A stretch of 64,000 nucleotides of DNA. It comes from Owenia fusiformis. Its lineage: Eukaryota; Annelida; Polychaeta; Sabellida; Oweniidae. Location of the stretch: positions 9,706,842-9,770,841 of the forward strand of contig CAIIXF020000011.1 of assembly GCA_903813345.2 (NCBI GenBank). Reading direction: 5' to 3'. Below the pieces are notes generated by a model, which did not search any database, was not told the DNA's origin, and saw only the letters and a program-made list of their open reading frames with translations. Every line of letters starts with the position of its first letter. The first letter of the stretch is position 1. The position numbers were made by a program, and so were the translations under genes. Below, piece by piece: positions 33,240-44,954 of the stretch.

Positions 33240-34670
33240 GTAATGAAAGAATATAGAGAAGCTGTCCGGCCATTTGTTTGTCCATTCGTGTTTCTGGACA
33301 ATAACTCAAAAACTAGTCGACAGATTAGATTCAAATTTAATAGGCTTATGCCTACTGGATGAAGGACCTCTGCATAAGAAGGAATTTTCAATATGGCTGC
33401 TCAATTCAAAATGGCCACCATTTTTCTATTAAATGTAATCTTTGATAACTCTAATTCTAATTGAAGGATTCAGGTCAAATTTCATGTTCTGATGCCTTGG
33501 GAGAAAGGAGCTTCGCTTAAGAAGAGATTTTCAAGGTGGGCACTGAATTTCAAAATGGCCACCAATTTTCATAAAAAAACGTAATCTTAGATAACTCAAA
33601 TACTCTGCATAAGAAGGAATTTTCAATATGGCTGCTCAATTCAAAATGGCCACCATTTTTCTATAAAATGTAATCTTTGATAACTCAAATTCTAATTGAA
33701 GGATTCGGGTCAAATTTCATATTCTGATGCCTTGGGAGAAAGGAACTTCGCTTAAGAAGAGATTTTCAAGATGGCCACTGAATTTTAAAAATGGCTATCA
33801 ATTTTCATAAAAAAACGTAATCTTTGATAACTCAAATACCAGTAAATTGATTTCGTTCAAATTTTATATCTTGATGCCTCAAGATACAGTAGCTCTGTTC
33901 AAGAAAGAATTTTCAAGAAGGCAGCTTAATATCAAAATGGCCACCATTTTTCGTAGAAAACATAATCTTTAATAACTCAAATACCAGTGAGCTTATTTGA
34001 TTCAAAGTTTATATGCTGATGCCTAGGGACACAGTAGCTCTGTTCAAGAAAGGATTTTCAAGATGGCGTCTGAATTTCAAAATGGCTGACCAGTGAGTGA
34101 ATTTGGTTCATATTTTATATGCTGATGCCTAGGGACTCAGTAGCTAAGTTCGGGTAAAAAAATTATGCTGGCCGCCATTTTTGGTAAAAGAATGTCATTT
34201 TTGATAACTCAAATGCCAATTGATGGATTTGGTTCAAATTTTTATATGTTGGTGTCATGGAACAAAATAGCTCTGCTAGACATTTTCAAGATGGCCATTG
34301 AATTTCAAAATGCTGCCATTTTTCATAAAAAAAGTAATCTTTGATAACTCAAATATTAGTAGACGGATATGGTGCAAATCTTATTATGCTGATGCCTTTG
34401 GACATAACACAGTAGCTCTGTTCAAGACAGAATTTTCAAATTGGTGACTGAATTTCAAAATGGATGCCATTTTTTGTAAAAATACATCATTATTTTTGGT
34501 AACTCAAATACCAGTGAACGGATTTGGTTCAAATTTTAAATGCTGATGCGCAGGGACACAGTTGCTGTGTTCAAGACAGATTTTTCTTAAAAATCATAAT
34601 CATTCATAAATCAAATACCAGTGAATAAATTTAGTTCAGATTTTACATGCTGATGCCTAATAGACTAGAA
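33240..34670 (+). mobile_element. Helentron-like family A, degenerate array
   Basis: Lacks a clear 5' end but keeps ATATAGAGAAGCTGTCCGGCC, a short GTCC-like tract and about nine cassettes with GATAACTCAAATACCAG and AAGATGGC/AAAATGGCCACC. A 237-bp unit is duplicated (CTCTGCATAAGAAGGAATTT at 33368 and 33605). The 3' hairpin end is missing. Confidence 0.7.
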
Positions 34671-34724
34671 TCACATGATGATAAAAGCCTCTAGAAAGTC
34701 AAAGTGCTTATGTTTTAATGAGAG

Positions 34725-34829
34725 ACCTATATTAACAGGGCCAATAATGCTTCGGCGTAGGCCTTGTATCTGTTTGTATGATGTATTATGAAATAAAGGA
34801 AATATAAAAAAAAAAAAAAGAACCTATAT
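34725..34829 (+). mobile_element. Very short LINE tail insertion
   Basis: About 87 bp (34733-34819): CAGGGCCAATAATGCTTCGG...GAAATAAAGGAAATATAAAA plus poly-A, nearly the same as the last 85 bp of the 17652-17931 insert. ACCTATAT at 34725-34732 and 34822-34829 is a likely target duplication. Confidence 0.75.
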
Positions 34830-35800
34830 CAAAATATTCCCTTATATATAGCAAAAGATTTGTGAGATTTAACATGGTGAACGAGGTGTCAAAAGGCACT
34901 AATTAGACAATTAATTAAAATAATATTCTTCATCCCTTAACAATCAGTGTTGATCACCACATTAATAGTTGTGGTCAACTTGTCATTGTGCCAGGTTGGT
35001 GCTCTGCCAGCCAATCTAGTGTTATGATAATTGTACTTTATTTGGTTTGATTGTCTTTATTGAACTAGTACTGTCTAGAACCAATAATCACCACTCACAA
35101 TCATGTCCCTATCAAAAAATACTTGTTAGTCAATGGTTCAGACAGTATGCAGTTTCTGTACTAAATCCAGAAGAAGGTCAAATGTTATAATAAAAAGCAC
35201 AAAAGAAACAGTTGAACACAACACAGAGAACCTTGAAAAGACAATTGATGCATAACATCCAAACAGGATTTCTACATATAACTGATAAATCATATGATAT
35301 ATTTTCAACAATGGGGAAGGTACAACTCCATAAAAGTTAAAATAGTACAATACATTTCTGATATATTAGTAAACACAAACCAGTATAATATAATTCTCAA
35401 TAGTACCAAAAATATCCATCATTAGGTGTAAGATTAGATGATATAAATGACCTAATGTCAAATGAAGATCGTTGAGACTATTTTTTCCAAATTCAAACGT
35501 GATATAACATCAGTATCTATTTAGCATGCTGCATTCTCTCACAATTAAATTCTGCTGCTAAAGAGGAACATGTTCTTAGTTGTCAGATGTGAGAGAGGAT
35601 ACTATGTATTAGCTCATGATCATGCCTTCTGCAGTTACATTACACTGCTCTCCCTAGGATTTTTTTGTAGGGAGGATTTTGTAAAAAAAATATTGCAACA
35701 TTCTGGGATTTTGTTATTCTGAAAGTGCAACATTTTAATATTTTTTACTCCTAAAGTGCAACATTTTATTTATGTTTTTATTAAGGATTGTGGTAGGGTT
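34830..35800. other. intron stretch, nothing recognised
   Basis: AT-rich sequence. The lines near 35690-35770 repeat 'TGCAACATTTT' three times. No coding exon. Confidence 0.5.
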
Positions 35801-35999
35801 GATTTTGGAACAAGTGACACCTCTTACATTATAAAGGAGTGGTATCGATATGGAGAACTGAATTCAACAATCTTTTTCTCTTTAACCAATCATTGAAAAC
35901 ATTCTGTAAAAAACACGGTATTTTATATAATGTTGACTGATTGACAACAATTTAATGCGAAAATTATTTAGAAATATTTTATATATCTATTTTTGTTAA

Positions 36000-36777
36000 A
36001 GGCCCCATATAAAGTTTAAACCACTTTGGCTTATATTGTAGTCTTACCCAATGTTATCAATGTTTGATCTGTGAAACTTTTTTTTAAATTTCAAAAAGTG
36101 GTTTTTGATAGACTTTTTGTTCAAAATTTGTGATCTAATTAGTCACAATTCATACCAATGCATAGCATTCATCCTCCCATGTTTTTTGCCGAAAAAATTA
36201 AGAAAATCAGCTAATAAATAAGCGAGAAATGAACTTATCAGTACATGAAAATGGTTCTGAGAAAAATGCATTTCAAAATTTTAGTTCTCATAGAAACCAA
36301 TGGTACAATGATATCTAAAACATAATTTATTCTTCCTTTTAACCTGGTTAGGCGATCAACATTGGTTGTTTATCTTAGAAAAGATTGACATCGAAAAAAA
36401 AAAATTCAATTTTTTCAAAACGTTTTTGCTACCTTAGTGACATCACTAATGTTTCAAAATATTTTTGATATGCTAAAACATTGAAGTGGCCCATTAATTA
36501 TGGCATTTTATTATTGAAATAGTGTGTCCTTTGTTCAATCTTTGCATTGGTGTTAAAAAGATAATATTTTTTGAAATGCATTAAGGAATATTTGATGATT
36601 AAGAAATTTCAACTTTTTTTGAAAAATGGCGGGAAATTTGAATATTTGAGAAATGAAATGCTCACAACTTTTTTTTCAAAAAATATTTTTTGTTCAAAAA
36701 CCTCTTAAATCACTTTTTAAGTCCTGACAAATAGTAAATGAATGATAAAAAATATTTTCAAACTTTAGACGGGGACT
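36000..36777. mobile_element. piggyBac-like MITE in a TTAA site
   Basis: Flanked by TTAA at 35996-35999 and 36778-36781. Inverted ends AGGCCCCATATAAAGTTTAA (left) and TTCAAACTTTAGACGGGGAC then T (right). The paralogous Rep-A at about 40600 reads TTTTTGTTAACATTTTTT with a single TTAA, the exact pre-insertion site. There is no transposase ORF, so it must have been mobilised in trans. Confidence 0.88.
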
Positions 36778-37082
36778 TTAACATTTTTTGTTTTTTTAGT
36801 GCAATTGTTTTTGCTCCTTTCTACTAGTTCTTGGGAATGAAATAAAATGTCTTTCCAAACCTTGTTGGAACAAAATAGCATATACAACATGTTTTTAGAC
36901 CTCTCAATATTATAGTTATACAAAGGAATTTTTGGTTGATTTTAAAAAATTATTCAAAAAATTAAAACAAAATCCCTCCAAAATAGATAAAAATCAAGAT
37001 AAACATTTTATTTCATTAACAACATACTTTTTTAAAATCAACCAAAATTTCCTTTTTTAGACCTCTCAATATTTAATAGTTA

Positions 37083-38601
37083 TCCCATCGAACGAAGTTC
37101 GGAGGGATATAGGGAACGCCTCCGTCCGTCTGTACGTCCGTCCGTCCGTACGTCCGTACGTCCGTACGTCCGTACGTCCGTACGTCCGTCCGTACGTACG
37201 TACGTACGTACGTCCGTCCATCCGTCTGTCTGTCCGTCCGTCCGTCCGTCAATTAAAATCAAAATAAAATAAAATAAATGACAAATAAATAAAATCAATT
37301 ATAATCTACCTATATGATGTAGATATTCAAATGTTGGTCTGAATTTATCTTTGTGGAAAGATTGTATGCTTCAGTTGCTCTTTAACAAAACATGTGGGAC
37401 AGTGTATCTATATATTACAAGACGTCCGTCCGTCCGGGCAATAACTCAAATACCGTTGGCCCGATTTTGTTCATATTTTGTACACATATACCTTATGGGA
37501 GTAGAATTTCTGCTCCAAAGCCGATTTTCAAAATGGCTGCTCATTTCAAAATGGCGGCCATTTTAGTGCCGATTTTACAGTAATTTAGGTGCAATATGTA
37601 AAACTGTTATAGCAATATGTTTTAAATGTAAAAAAATTATAAAAGACATTAATAATGCTACAAATGTAGATATTAAAGAAGCACATGGCAGCCATCTTGA
37701 AAAATGGTGGCCTTTACTCGTCATTTTACGATTTTTGCTATAACTCAAAAAATAGTGGAGCGATTTTGTTCATATTTGGTATGTGAATACTATTAGCATT
37801 GTACACTGTCTTTAGACACTTTTGGTAGAAGGCGGCCATTTTGAAAAATGGCCGCCATTTTAACATATTTTACTACAACTTGAAAAGTAGTGGAGCAGTT
37901 TTTTCGTATTTGGTATGTGAATACTATAAGCACGGCACACTGCCCTATGGCCGCCATTTTAACATGTTTTACTATAACTCGAAAAGTAGTGGAGCGATTT
38001 TGTTCATATTTGGTATGTGAATACTATAAGCATGGCACACTGTCCTATGACACTTTTGGTAGAAGGCGGCCATTTTGAAAAATGACCGCCATTTTAACGT
38101 ATTTTACTATTATTATCGAAAAGTTGTGGAGCAATTTTGTTCATATTTGGTATGTGAATACTTTAAGCATGGCACACTGTCTATTTCTAATGACACTTTT
38201 GGAAGAAGGTGGCCATTTTGAAAAATGGCCGCCATTTTAACGTATTTTACTATAACTCAAAAAGTAGTGGAGCGATTTTGTTCATATTTGATATATGAAT
38301 ACTTTAAGAATGGCACATTTTCTAATAAAACTTTGGGGAGTAGTCGGCCATTTTGAAAAATGGCCACCATTTTTATGTGTGTTATTTTACAAGTACGTGT
38401 GCGATTTTTCAAAAATTTTAGAGGTGGCTACTGAAAAGCATATTATTTCTTCTGATGACAACTTGGCTAGTGAGCAACCATTTTGAAAATGGTGGCCTTT
38501 CTTATGTGTGTTGTTTTATGATATTTGCTATTCGTTTGTAAAAATGCCAGCCATTTCTGTTCGATGGGATTCGCTACGCTTTGGCGTTGCCGTTGTTCTG
38601 G
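37083..38601 (+). mobile_element. Helentron-like family A, complete copy
   Basis: Starts (TA)TCCCATCGAACGAAGTTCG with a long CCGTCCGTACGTACG microsatellite (37117-37252), then ATAACTCAAATACCGTTGGC and about eight cassettes of 130-140 bp (AGTAGTGGAGCGATTTTG, GGCCATTTTGAAAAATGG). GTTCGATGGGAT near 38556 is the inverted copy of the 5' ATCCCATCGAAC. It is followed by the stem-loop ACGC-TTTG-GCGT and the end GTTGTTCTGG. Rep-A sequence resumes at TTATACAAATG. The empty site AGTTATACAAA exists at 36917 and fits insertion between two T. Confidence 0.75.
37117..37252. repeat. (CCGT)n/(ACGT)n microsatellite
   Basis: GTCCGTCCGTACGTCCGTAC-type tract, with a self-complementary ACGTACGTACGT section at 37193-37212. 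Confidence 0.95.
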
Positions 38602-39060
38602 TTATACAAATGAATTTTTGGTTGATTTTAAAAAAGTATTTAAAAAATTAAAACAAAATCCTCCAAAATAGATAAAAAATCAAGATAAACCTTTTATTTT
38701 ATTAACAAGATACTTCTTTAAAATCAACCAAAATTTCATTTGTACAATTACAATATTGAGAGACCTAAACATGTTGTGTTTATGTCGTTTTGTTCCTATG
38801 AGGTTCGGAAAGATGTTTCATTTCACTCTGGAAACATGATACCAAGAACAAAACAAGTGTTTGATGTGTTTTCTAAAACAATATAAATGAAAGTATATAC
38901 ATTACAGTATATATAATATATTTCAAAGTATATTGTTACCATTCAAAAGATGACCATTAAATTGACGATGTGTTAAATTTTTAGATTTACTTATCACTGG
39001 TTTAAGAGAAACGTGTGTTCAAAAAGTTCACATATCGATATACAGTCTAAAAGGGAAATA

Positions 39061-40029
39061 ATGGGCTTGTTTGATTAAGTCTGAGGTCTAATATAAATCC
39101 TAACGAACAACAAAACAATTCAAAATCTTGTTTTTTCCTCTATTTTCTGTTTCAAGTACAAGTTCACTGTAGCTTGCCTTGCCTCAGCATGATCAGTGTT
39201 GGTGTTGCAAAAACTTACAACTGATATAGTTTATGTACCCTTTAGTGCCTTACCACCCTCTACTGTATGCTAGCTACCCTGCTTTGTGCAGCTCTAACAT
39301 GTACGATTAACCTGTTTACTATCCTTGCCCAAGTCGGTCTCTTTTACTTATCTTGATTTCTATTATGACCACCTTGTACCCAGGAGAAAGCCACATGCTT
39401 TACCGACCCAATCTTTATGTCGGTAAAATTTGACCAATCAATGATGGCCCTGCAGAGTTAGCTCATTTTTATGCACGGTCAAAAGCAAGTACAGTTTTCA
39501 CCAGGACTTTTTACGAACAAATCTTGCACGAATTCATCATGAAAATACAAATATTTTATCACCGGAGGTGAGAAGATTTCAACAATAAACGTTGAAACGA
39601 TCGCTGTATTCATATGATCTTACATGTAGGCTGAGATTCAATCACTGATCAACGACTACATGGCCCGCTACATGGACTAGGTCTTCGTGCATTTTCATCT
39701 CTAAATAAGTTTTAAATCAACATTGAATCGCATGATTTAATTTATTTAATTTATATGAATGACTCTTACATTCCAATGTACATTTAATTACATAATATAT
39801 TGTAACTCTAAAGAAACACTCCATCAGATCATTGAATTTCAAGTCGGAGACGGGAAGTTTGCTTTTGTTTATGACGGTCAACCTGATAATGTTTTGATTG
39901 GTCAATCAGCCTGAAGTCACACATCGTGTCCATGCGATCTTGTCAATCAATAAAGTTTCGCGATACCCCTGATAGCGTAGGTATTATGGAAATCTCAAAA
40001 CCGCTGAATAACTCAGCATAATATCAGGT
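39061..40029. other. intron stretch, nothing recognised
   Basis: No recognised repeat or exon. It is less repeat-like and slightly more GC-rich than its surroundings. Confidence 0.45.
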
Positions 40030-40097
40030 CAATATCACGGTCCTTTATGTAATGTTGACTGATTGGCAACAATTTAATGCAAAAATCATTTATATAT

Positions 40098-40588
40098 ACC
40101 GTATTATCTCCTATTGGCGCACACTCCCCTATAAGCGCACATGCGACTTTGGAAACATGACAAACATTTGTGATAAGAGCAAAAGAGTAGGAAAACTTAC
40201 AGAATAACGATTTTTTAACTTACCAAATTTCATTTCCGGGTAAACTTTTATGCGTAGTAGTTATTATGACGATAAAATAAAAGTCAAAACTTTTACCTGA
40301 TAAATATCGCAATATTTCTTTATTTTACCAATAGTTGGTTCTTTAAAAATGTAATATTATAGTAAATAAACGACACAAGACATGATTTGGCGTGAAACAA
40401 CAGTAAGTATGATAATATTCATTTCAAACCAGGCTTCGAATTCTGATTTTCATATATTATCACCTAATCAAAATGATAACTTATATGTGCGCTTATTGGG
40501 ACTTTATTTGATTGATTTCTCTCCAATTCCATGGTATTTCACCTCAATTTCACAAGCGCACTGTGCGCCAATAGGCGATAATATGGTA
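40098..40588. mobile_element. TIR element (CCGTATTATC ends)
   Basis: CCGTATTATCTCCTATTGGC on the left; GCCAATAGGCGATAATATGG on the right. GCGCAC motifs follow each end. About 490 bp, no transposase. It interrupts Rep-A relative to 35.95 kb. A deleted relative is at 9387-9513. Confidence 0.8.
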
Positions 40589-40973
40589 TTTTATATATCT
40601 GTTTTTGTTAACATTTTTTTGTTTTTAGTGCAATTGTTTTTTGTTGTTCCTTTCTACCAATTCTTGAGAATGAAATAAAATGTCTTTCCGAACCTTGTTG
40701 GAACAAAATAGCATATTTTCTTAGACCTCTCAATATTATTGTTACACAAAGGAAATTTTAGTTGATTTAACAAAAAGTATGCAAAAACTTAAAACAAACC
40801 CCCCAAAAATAGTTAAAAATTAAGATAAACCTTTTATTTCATTAACAAGATACTTTTTTAAAATCAACCAAACTTTCCTTTGTACAATTACAATATTGAA
40901 AGACCTAAACACGTTGTGTTTATGTCGTTTTGTTCCAATGATGTTCGGATAGATGTTTCAATAGACTAGATGC

Positions 40974-41396
40974 GAGTAGAAATAATCTTGATTTACGTCA
41001 TTAAATATTCAAAATCCAGTCAAAGTGATGTCATATTTGAAATCTACATGTAAAAGTACATCTAGAAATTTGGTTTGGAAAATTGATTATCAACTTTGAA
41101 AATTTAATTTTTTTGAAAATGTGACTTCTAGTTCGGGTTGATTCCCCATAGACCCCATGTTACAAAATCACAAAAAGTGAAATATCTTTTCTTGTATTGG
41201 AGAGATAACATTTTCTTTTCCTGGACATATTTTAATTTATATAACAATTAGATACATAAGGGTTATATGAAAATTGAACCATTAAAACAGACGTAATTTA
41301 AGTTAAAGGGAACTTTCTACCATACCCGCCATGCTATCTGACCCGAACGAGCCACCTGGTGGTGAAACTGGTAACTACTTACTCGCATCTGCGTTA
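40974..41396. mobile_element. AAT-site MITE, copy 2
   Basis: ACTAGATGCGAGTAG on the left and CTTACTCGCATCTGCGTT on the right, with the same interior as copy 1 (TCTAGTTCGGGTTGATTCCC, CCACCTGGTGGTGAAACTGG). It is inserted in Rep-A at the place that is uninterrupted near 38838 (GATGTTTCATTTCAC). Confidence 0.82.
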
Positions 41397-41603
41397 TTCA
41401 TGCCGAACATATGACACCAATAACAAAAGGAGTGTCTGATGTGTTTTCTAAAACGATATAGAAAAAAGTATTTATTTATATATATTTCAAATTATAATGT
41501 TACCATCCAAAAGTTGACCATTAAATTGATGATGTGTAAAATTTTCAGAATGTTTTGATTACTGGTTTATGAGAAATCTGTGTCCAAAAAGTTCACCATA
41601 TCG

Positions 41604-42325
41604 CAGAGGTCTAGATAAGCTGTCGCCATTCGCCAATTGCGAATATTTTTAGCACCTGGCGAAGATCTTGATCTAAATATTCACAAAGGTGGCGAAGATC
41701 TTTGTACAGAACCTACCTGAGAAACAAATAAATTATCGGGGATTCTTCGTTTTCAACTTTTGTAATTTTTGTAATTTCATCCATGAGACGCCACAATTAT
41801 TTTTGTTTCAATGGAAATTTAACACAGGGCACCTACACAAGACCTATTGCGTTTGGTATTTTGATGAATCAATTGAGACGCCAAAACTTATTTTCGAGTC
41901 AATGAAAATTTAACATTAGCTCATATTCACAAACCTGTTTCGTTCGTTTTTCTGATACATTCAATCTGTCTGTTTGTCGAGCTAAATATTTCAAAATTAT
42001 GCTGGGACCATTGAGATCTTTCCGGCCAGACTGGAAGGCAGGTTGGCCTTGGCTTAAATACAACGACGGAAAGATGACATGTGAAATTTGTCTGAAATAT
42101 GGAAGTCAAAGTGACACTCGAGGTTGACAGACTGATTGAAAAGTATCAGTAATAATGATTATCAGAAAAGACTATTAAGAATGCAATCTACATAATCTGT
42201 TAAATGTGTTTTTTGTGAAAATATAAGAAAATATTGTGGCTAATAATTTTTCAGAGTGGCTAATATTTTTTTAAAAAACATTAGCCACATTGGCTAATAA
42301 CTTTTTCAACTTATCTAGACCCCTG
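41604..42325. mobile_element. hAT-like MITE in Rep-A
   Basis: Inverted ends CAGAGGTCTAGATAAG and CTTATCTAGACCCCTG; 7-bp direct repeat CATATCG at 41597-41603 and 42326-42332. Rep-A without the insert reads GTTCACCATATCAATACCAC (complement of 25157). CAG-type ends and 7-8 bp duplication suggest hAT. GGCGAAGATCTT is repeated inside. There is no transposase. Confidence 0.82.
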
Positions 42326-42350
42326 CATATCGACACCACTCCTTTTCACA

Positions 42351-43165
42351 CATATTACATGGTAAGAAGTTCTCGAACTGATTTCCTTTTCGGTGGCCAT
42401 CTTGCATTCTGGTGGCCATTTTTGATGTTTTTAGACAAATCTTGTTTGCGCAATAACACGAAAACCCCTTAACAGATTTACTTCAAATTTTTACACATGT
42501 TACATGGTATTAAGTTCTAGAGCTGATTTACTTTTCTGTGGCCATTTTGCTTTTTGGGTCAACAAGCCAACACTGTTATGTTTTAGGTACGATATTGTTC
42601 ACCCTGTGCCTTTTTTTTTCTAGTTGTGAAGCAGACTGTAACAATTGGTAATCTAACATCACTCCAGTTCTACTTAGTCTTACATCAATGCCCATCGTTA
42701 TATATTTTAATCTACAGGCAATTTATTGATTGATAATCTTCTGATTTATTCATTAATTTGCTAGTAGACTGCATTGGTATGACACTTCACTTCAACAAAG
42801 ATGTCTGTTAATCTCATGTCATACAGATTATAGCTTCACTTGGGAATAACTCTTATATTTTTCTAATTCATCTTAGCAGCTTGGATTTTACAAGGATTTA
42901 GTCGTTCTTATGCCCAGAATCTTACATAGCTTCAATAGACCCACTGGAAAGTAGTATCAGCCCAATTTATACTGCACATAGCATCTCAAGCCATCTTGGG
43001 TAAAACATTTTAGAAAAATTATGCAGAGTTTACACTACCATTTTTAAGACATCTGACGAAATATGGCGTTGTCTGTATCCAATATTTTTACCTATTTTTT
43101 ATGGAAATACTTAGCAATACTTGGAGGAATCATGCTAAATATTATTGAAACACATATATAGAGGT
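42351..43165. other. intron stretch with dispersed cassettes
   Basis: 42350-42610 carries two ACACAT.TTACATGGTA cassettes as near 7285. The remainder shows nothing recognisable. Confidence 0.5.
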
Positions 43166-43275
43166 TATTTAATGGGAGGTTTTTGATACAGGGTATATCT
43201 GAGGGAAATACAATATATCCGAGGGACCGTATATTGTATTTACTGAGGGATATACCCTGTATCAAAAATCTAGCA
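43166..43275. repeat. Foldback family P, copy 2
   Basis: GATACAGGGTATATCTGAGG pairs with CTGAGGGATATACCCTGTAT; inner arms AATACAATATA/TATATTGTATT surround CCGAGGGACCG. Confidence 0.85.
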
Positions 43276-44032
43276 TTTAATAACTGATTTATCCTATACT
43301 TATTAGATTTTGAAGATGAGTATATTATTACATGTAAGTATGTATTGAATGTTGTGGAACCCTCATGTAACAATTACAAATGATAACTACAATCAAAACA
43401 AATCCAAATGTAAAGGTCTTAAAGGGTGACGCTCGTTTCTGGTGTTGCTCACCGTTTAGTATAAAAGGCCCGATCCCGGAATAATACTCAAGGGTTCACA
43501 GGCTCGAGGTCGTTGTGTCAACACCTCTAACTGTTATATAGCATAAGTATATTATAGATCGTCACATATTTATAAAACGGTGATTTTTATTTTGACAAAT
43601 CAATTCCACATTTATGGGTGAAGTTTCAGGATCTTCTATTTGTGTATAATAAGGAAAAATTGACATCTAAATTTCCCCATAACGTAATAGCACACAGCTT
43701 GGTATATGAAATATCCTACAAATGAAACAAAGCAGTTCTGATACAAGGATTTATATTGGCTGTTGTACATATTCTTTGAACGCAATCACTCTATGGATAA
43801 TGTTTTCAAAATCATTATAAACGGATTACTTTATCTCAAAGACAATTTCAATAAACTGGATTTTACAGAACTCCCCTTATTTCTTAAAAATGTACTGATC
43901 CAGTCGATTTGCCTGGAGCCGCCATATTGTTTTTATACGGGATGCTTATCGGAACACTTTAACATTTATTGTTCCACAGCTTTTAACATAAAACGAAATT
44001 CCCGGAATTATTGAGCGGGTGATATATTATGA
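43276..44032. other. intron stretch, unidentified ORF
   Basis: An 83-codon + ORF at 43763-44014 (MYIFFERNHSMDNVFKIIIN...) has no recognised domain or splice sites. No other feature. Confidence 0.35.
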
Positions 44033-44473
44033 GGTTATATAATGGTTCTTTCTGTATATCGTTTTTATACTCAAGTGAGTATATGATATATTCACAAGTG
44101 AGCGTAGCGAACGAGTGAATATATAATATTCTCACGAGAGTATAAAATGCACGATATACAGAATGAACCATTATATAATCTTATTATGCCACTCTAAGTT
44201 CAATTACAGTTGATTCGAACACAATCATAACAATAATCAACTCAATAATGCTGATTTTGATCTTGAACCATTTATGACGTCACTTGATTCTAGGAAATCA
44301 TGAAAATTTTCATGATTTTTTTATTCATTGGTTCCCAGAATGCACCTCTACAGTGGTATACGCTGGAGTGTATACGGAGGAGTTGTATACGATGACGATA
44401 TACCACTCTCCACTGTATATCGTTGTTATAGACCCATGTTATACAACTGTAATTGGACTTAGAGTGGTATAAA
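44033..44473. mobile_element. Two-palindrome element, copy 2
   Basis: Same modules as 19478-20015. The first palindrome here has the complete centre AAGTGAGCGTAGCGAACGAG. About 90 bp in the middle of the second module is absent compared with the other copies. Confidence 0.85.
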
Positions 44474-44954
44474 TGTATGTATCACCCCCTGGATCCTCCC
44501 TCCCTAAATATCTATCATTGGTTAATACTTCCACACCATACAAAACTAATATTCTCTCAAAATAGTCAAAAAGGAATGAAGGAAATATTAAAATTGATGT
44601 GTTTTTGTTCGACATTGATATCAAAAGTCTACTGCGCATATTTTCTGCTGATCTTATAAGGTCATGAACTTAAGTGTTTTTTACTAATATTCCTTCTTGC
44701 TTCACGTCTTGTACACAACTTTAAATCAAACAGTTTGCAGTGGAAATAAAGAAAAGTATCGGGGAATTAACAATTCGTTTGATTTTGGGGGCTCTTCTGG
44801 GGATTTTTTAAATATTGTGTTTATTTAGATTCTCCCATTCCGCACCTTTTTAGCGTGAAATTAAACACAGATGACAATCCAACCTGTTTTGAATAACAGA
44901 GGCTGAAATTATATTGACCTGTCAGATCCTAATAAGACATATATCACGGTGTTA
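44474..44954. other. intron stretch, nothing recognised
   Basis: No recognised feature. Confidence 0.45.

Larger units (their letters stand above)
35815..39060. repeat. Rep-A, copy 2, split by two younger elements
   Basis: Rep-A sequence runs 35815-35999, 36778-37082 and 38602-39060. The gaps are a TTAA-flanked element (36000-36777) and a Helentron-like element (37083-38601). AAACAAAATCCCTCCAAAAT... is duplicated within the repeat (36965 and 38650). The paralogue at 40030-42345 supplies the empty sites. Confidence 0.8.
40030..42350. repeat. Rep-A, copy 3, split by three elements
   Basis: Rep-A blocks are 40030-40097, 40589-40973, 41397-41603 and 42326-42350, ending GACACCACTCC (the inverted GGAGTGG... 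start of copy 1). They are interrupted by a TIR element, the AAT-site MITE and an hAT-like MITE. Order and spacing match copy 2 (36.8-39.06 kb). Confidence 0.8.

Noticed and set aside
37083-38601. Classical Helitron with A^T insertion (TC...CTRR)
   Set aside because: The ends look like TC and CTGG/CTAG, but joining flanks under A^T does not restore the paralogous empty site AGTTATACAAA; insertion between two T (Helentron-type) does.
43490-43530. tRNA- or 5S-like box around AGGGTTCACAGGCTCGAGG
   Set aside because: A B-box-like GGTTC is present, but I could not fold a cloverleaf or find a matching A box at proper spacing.
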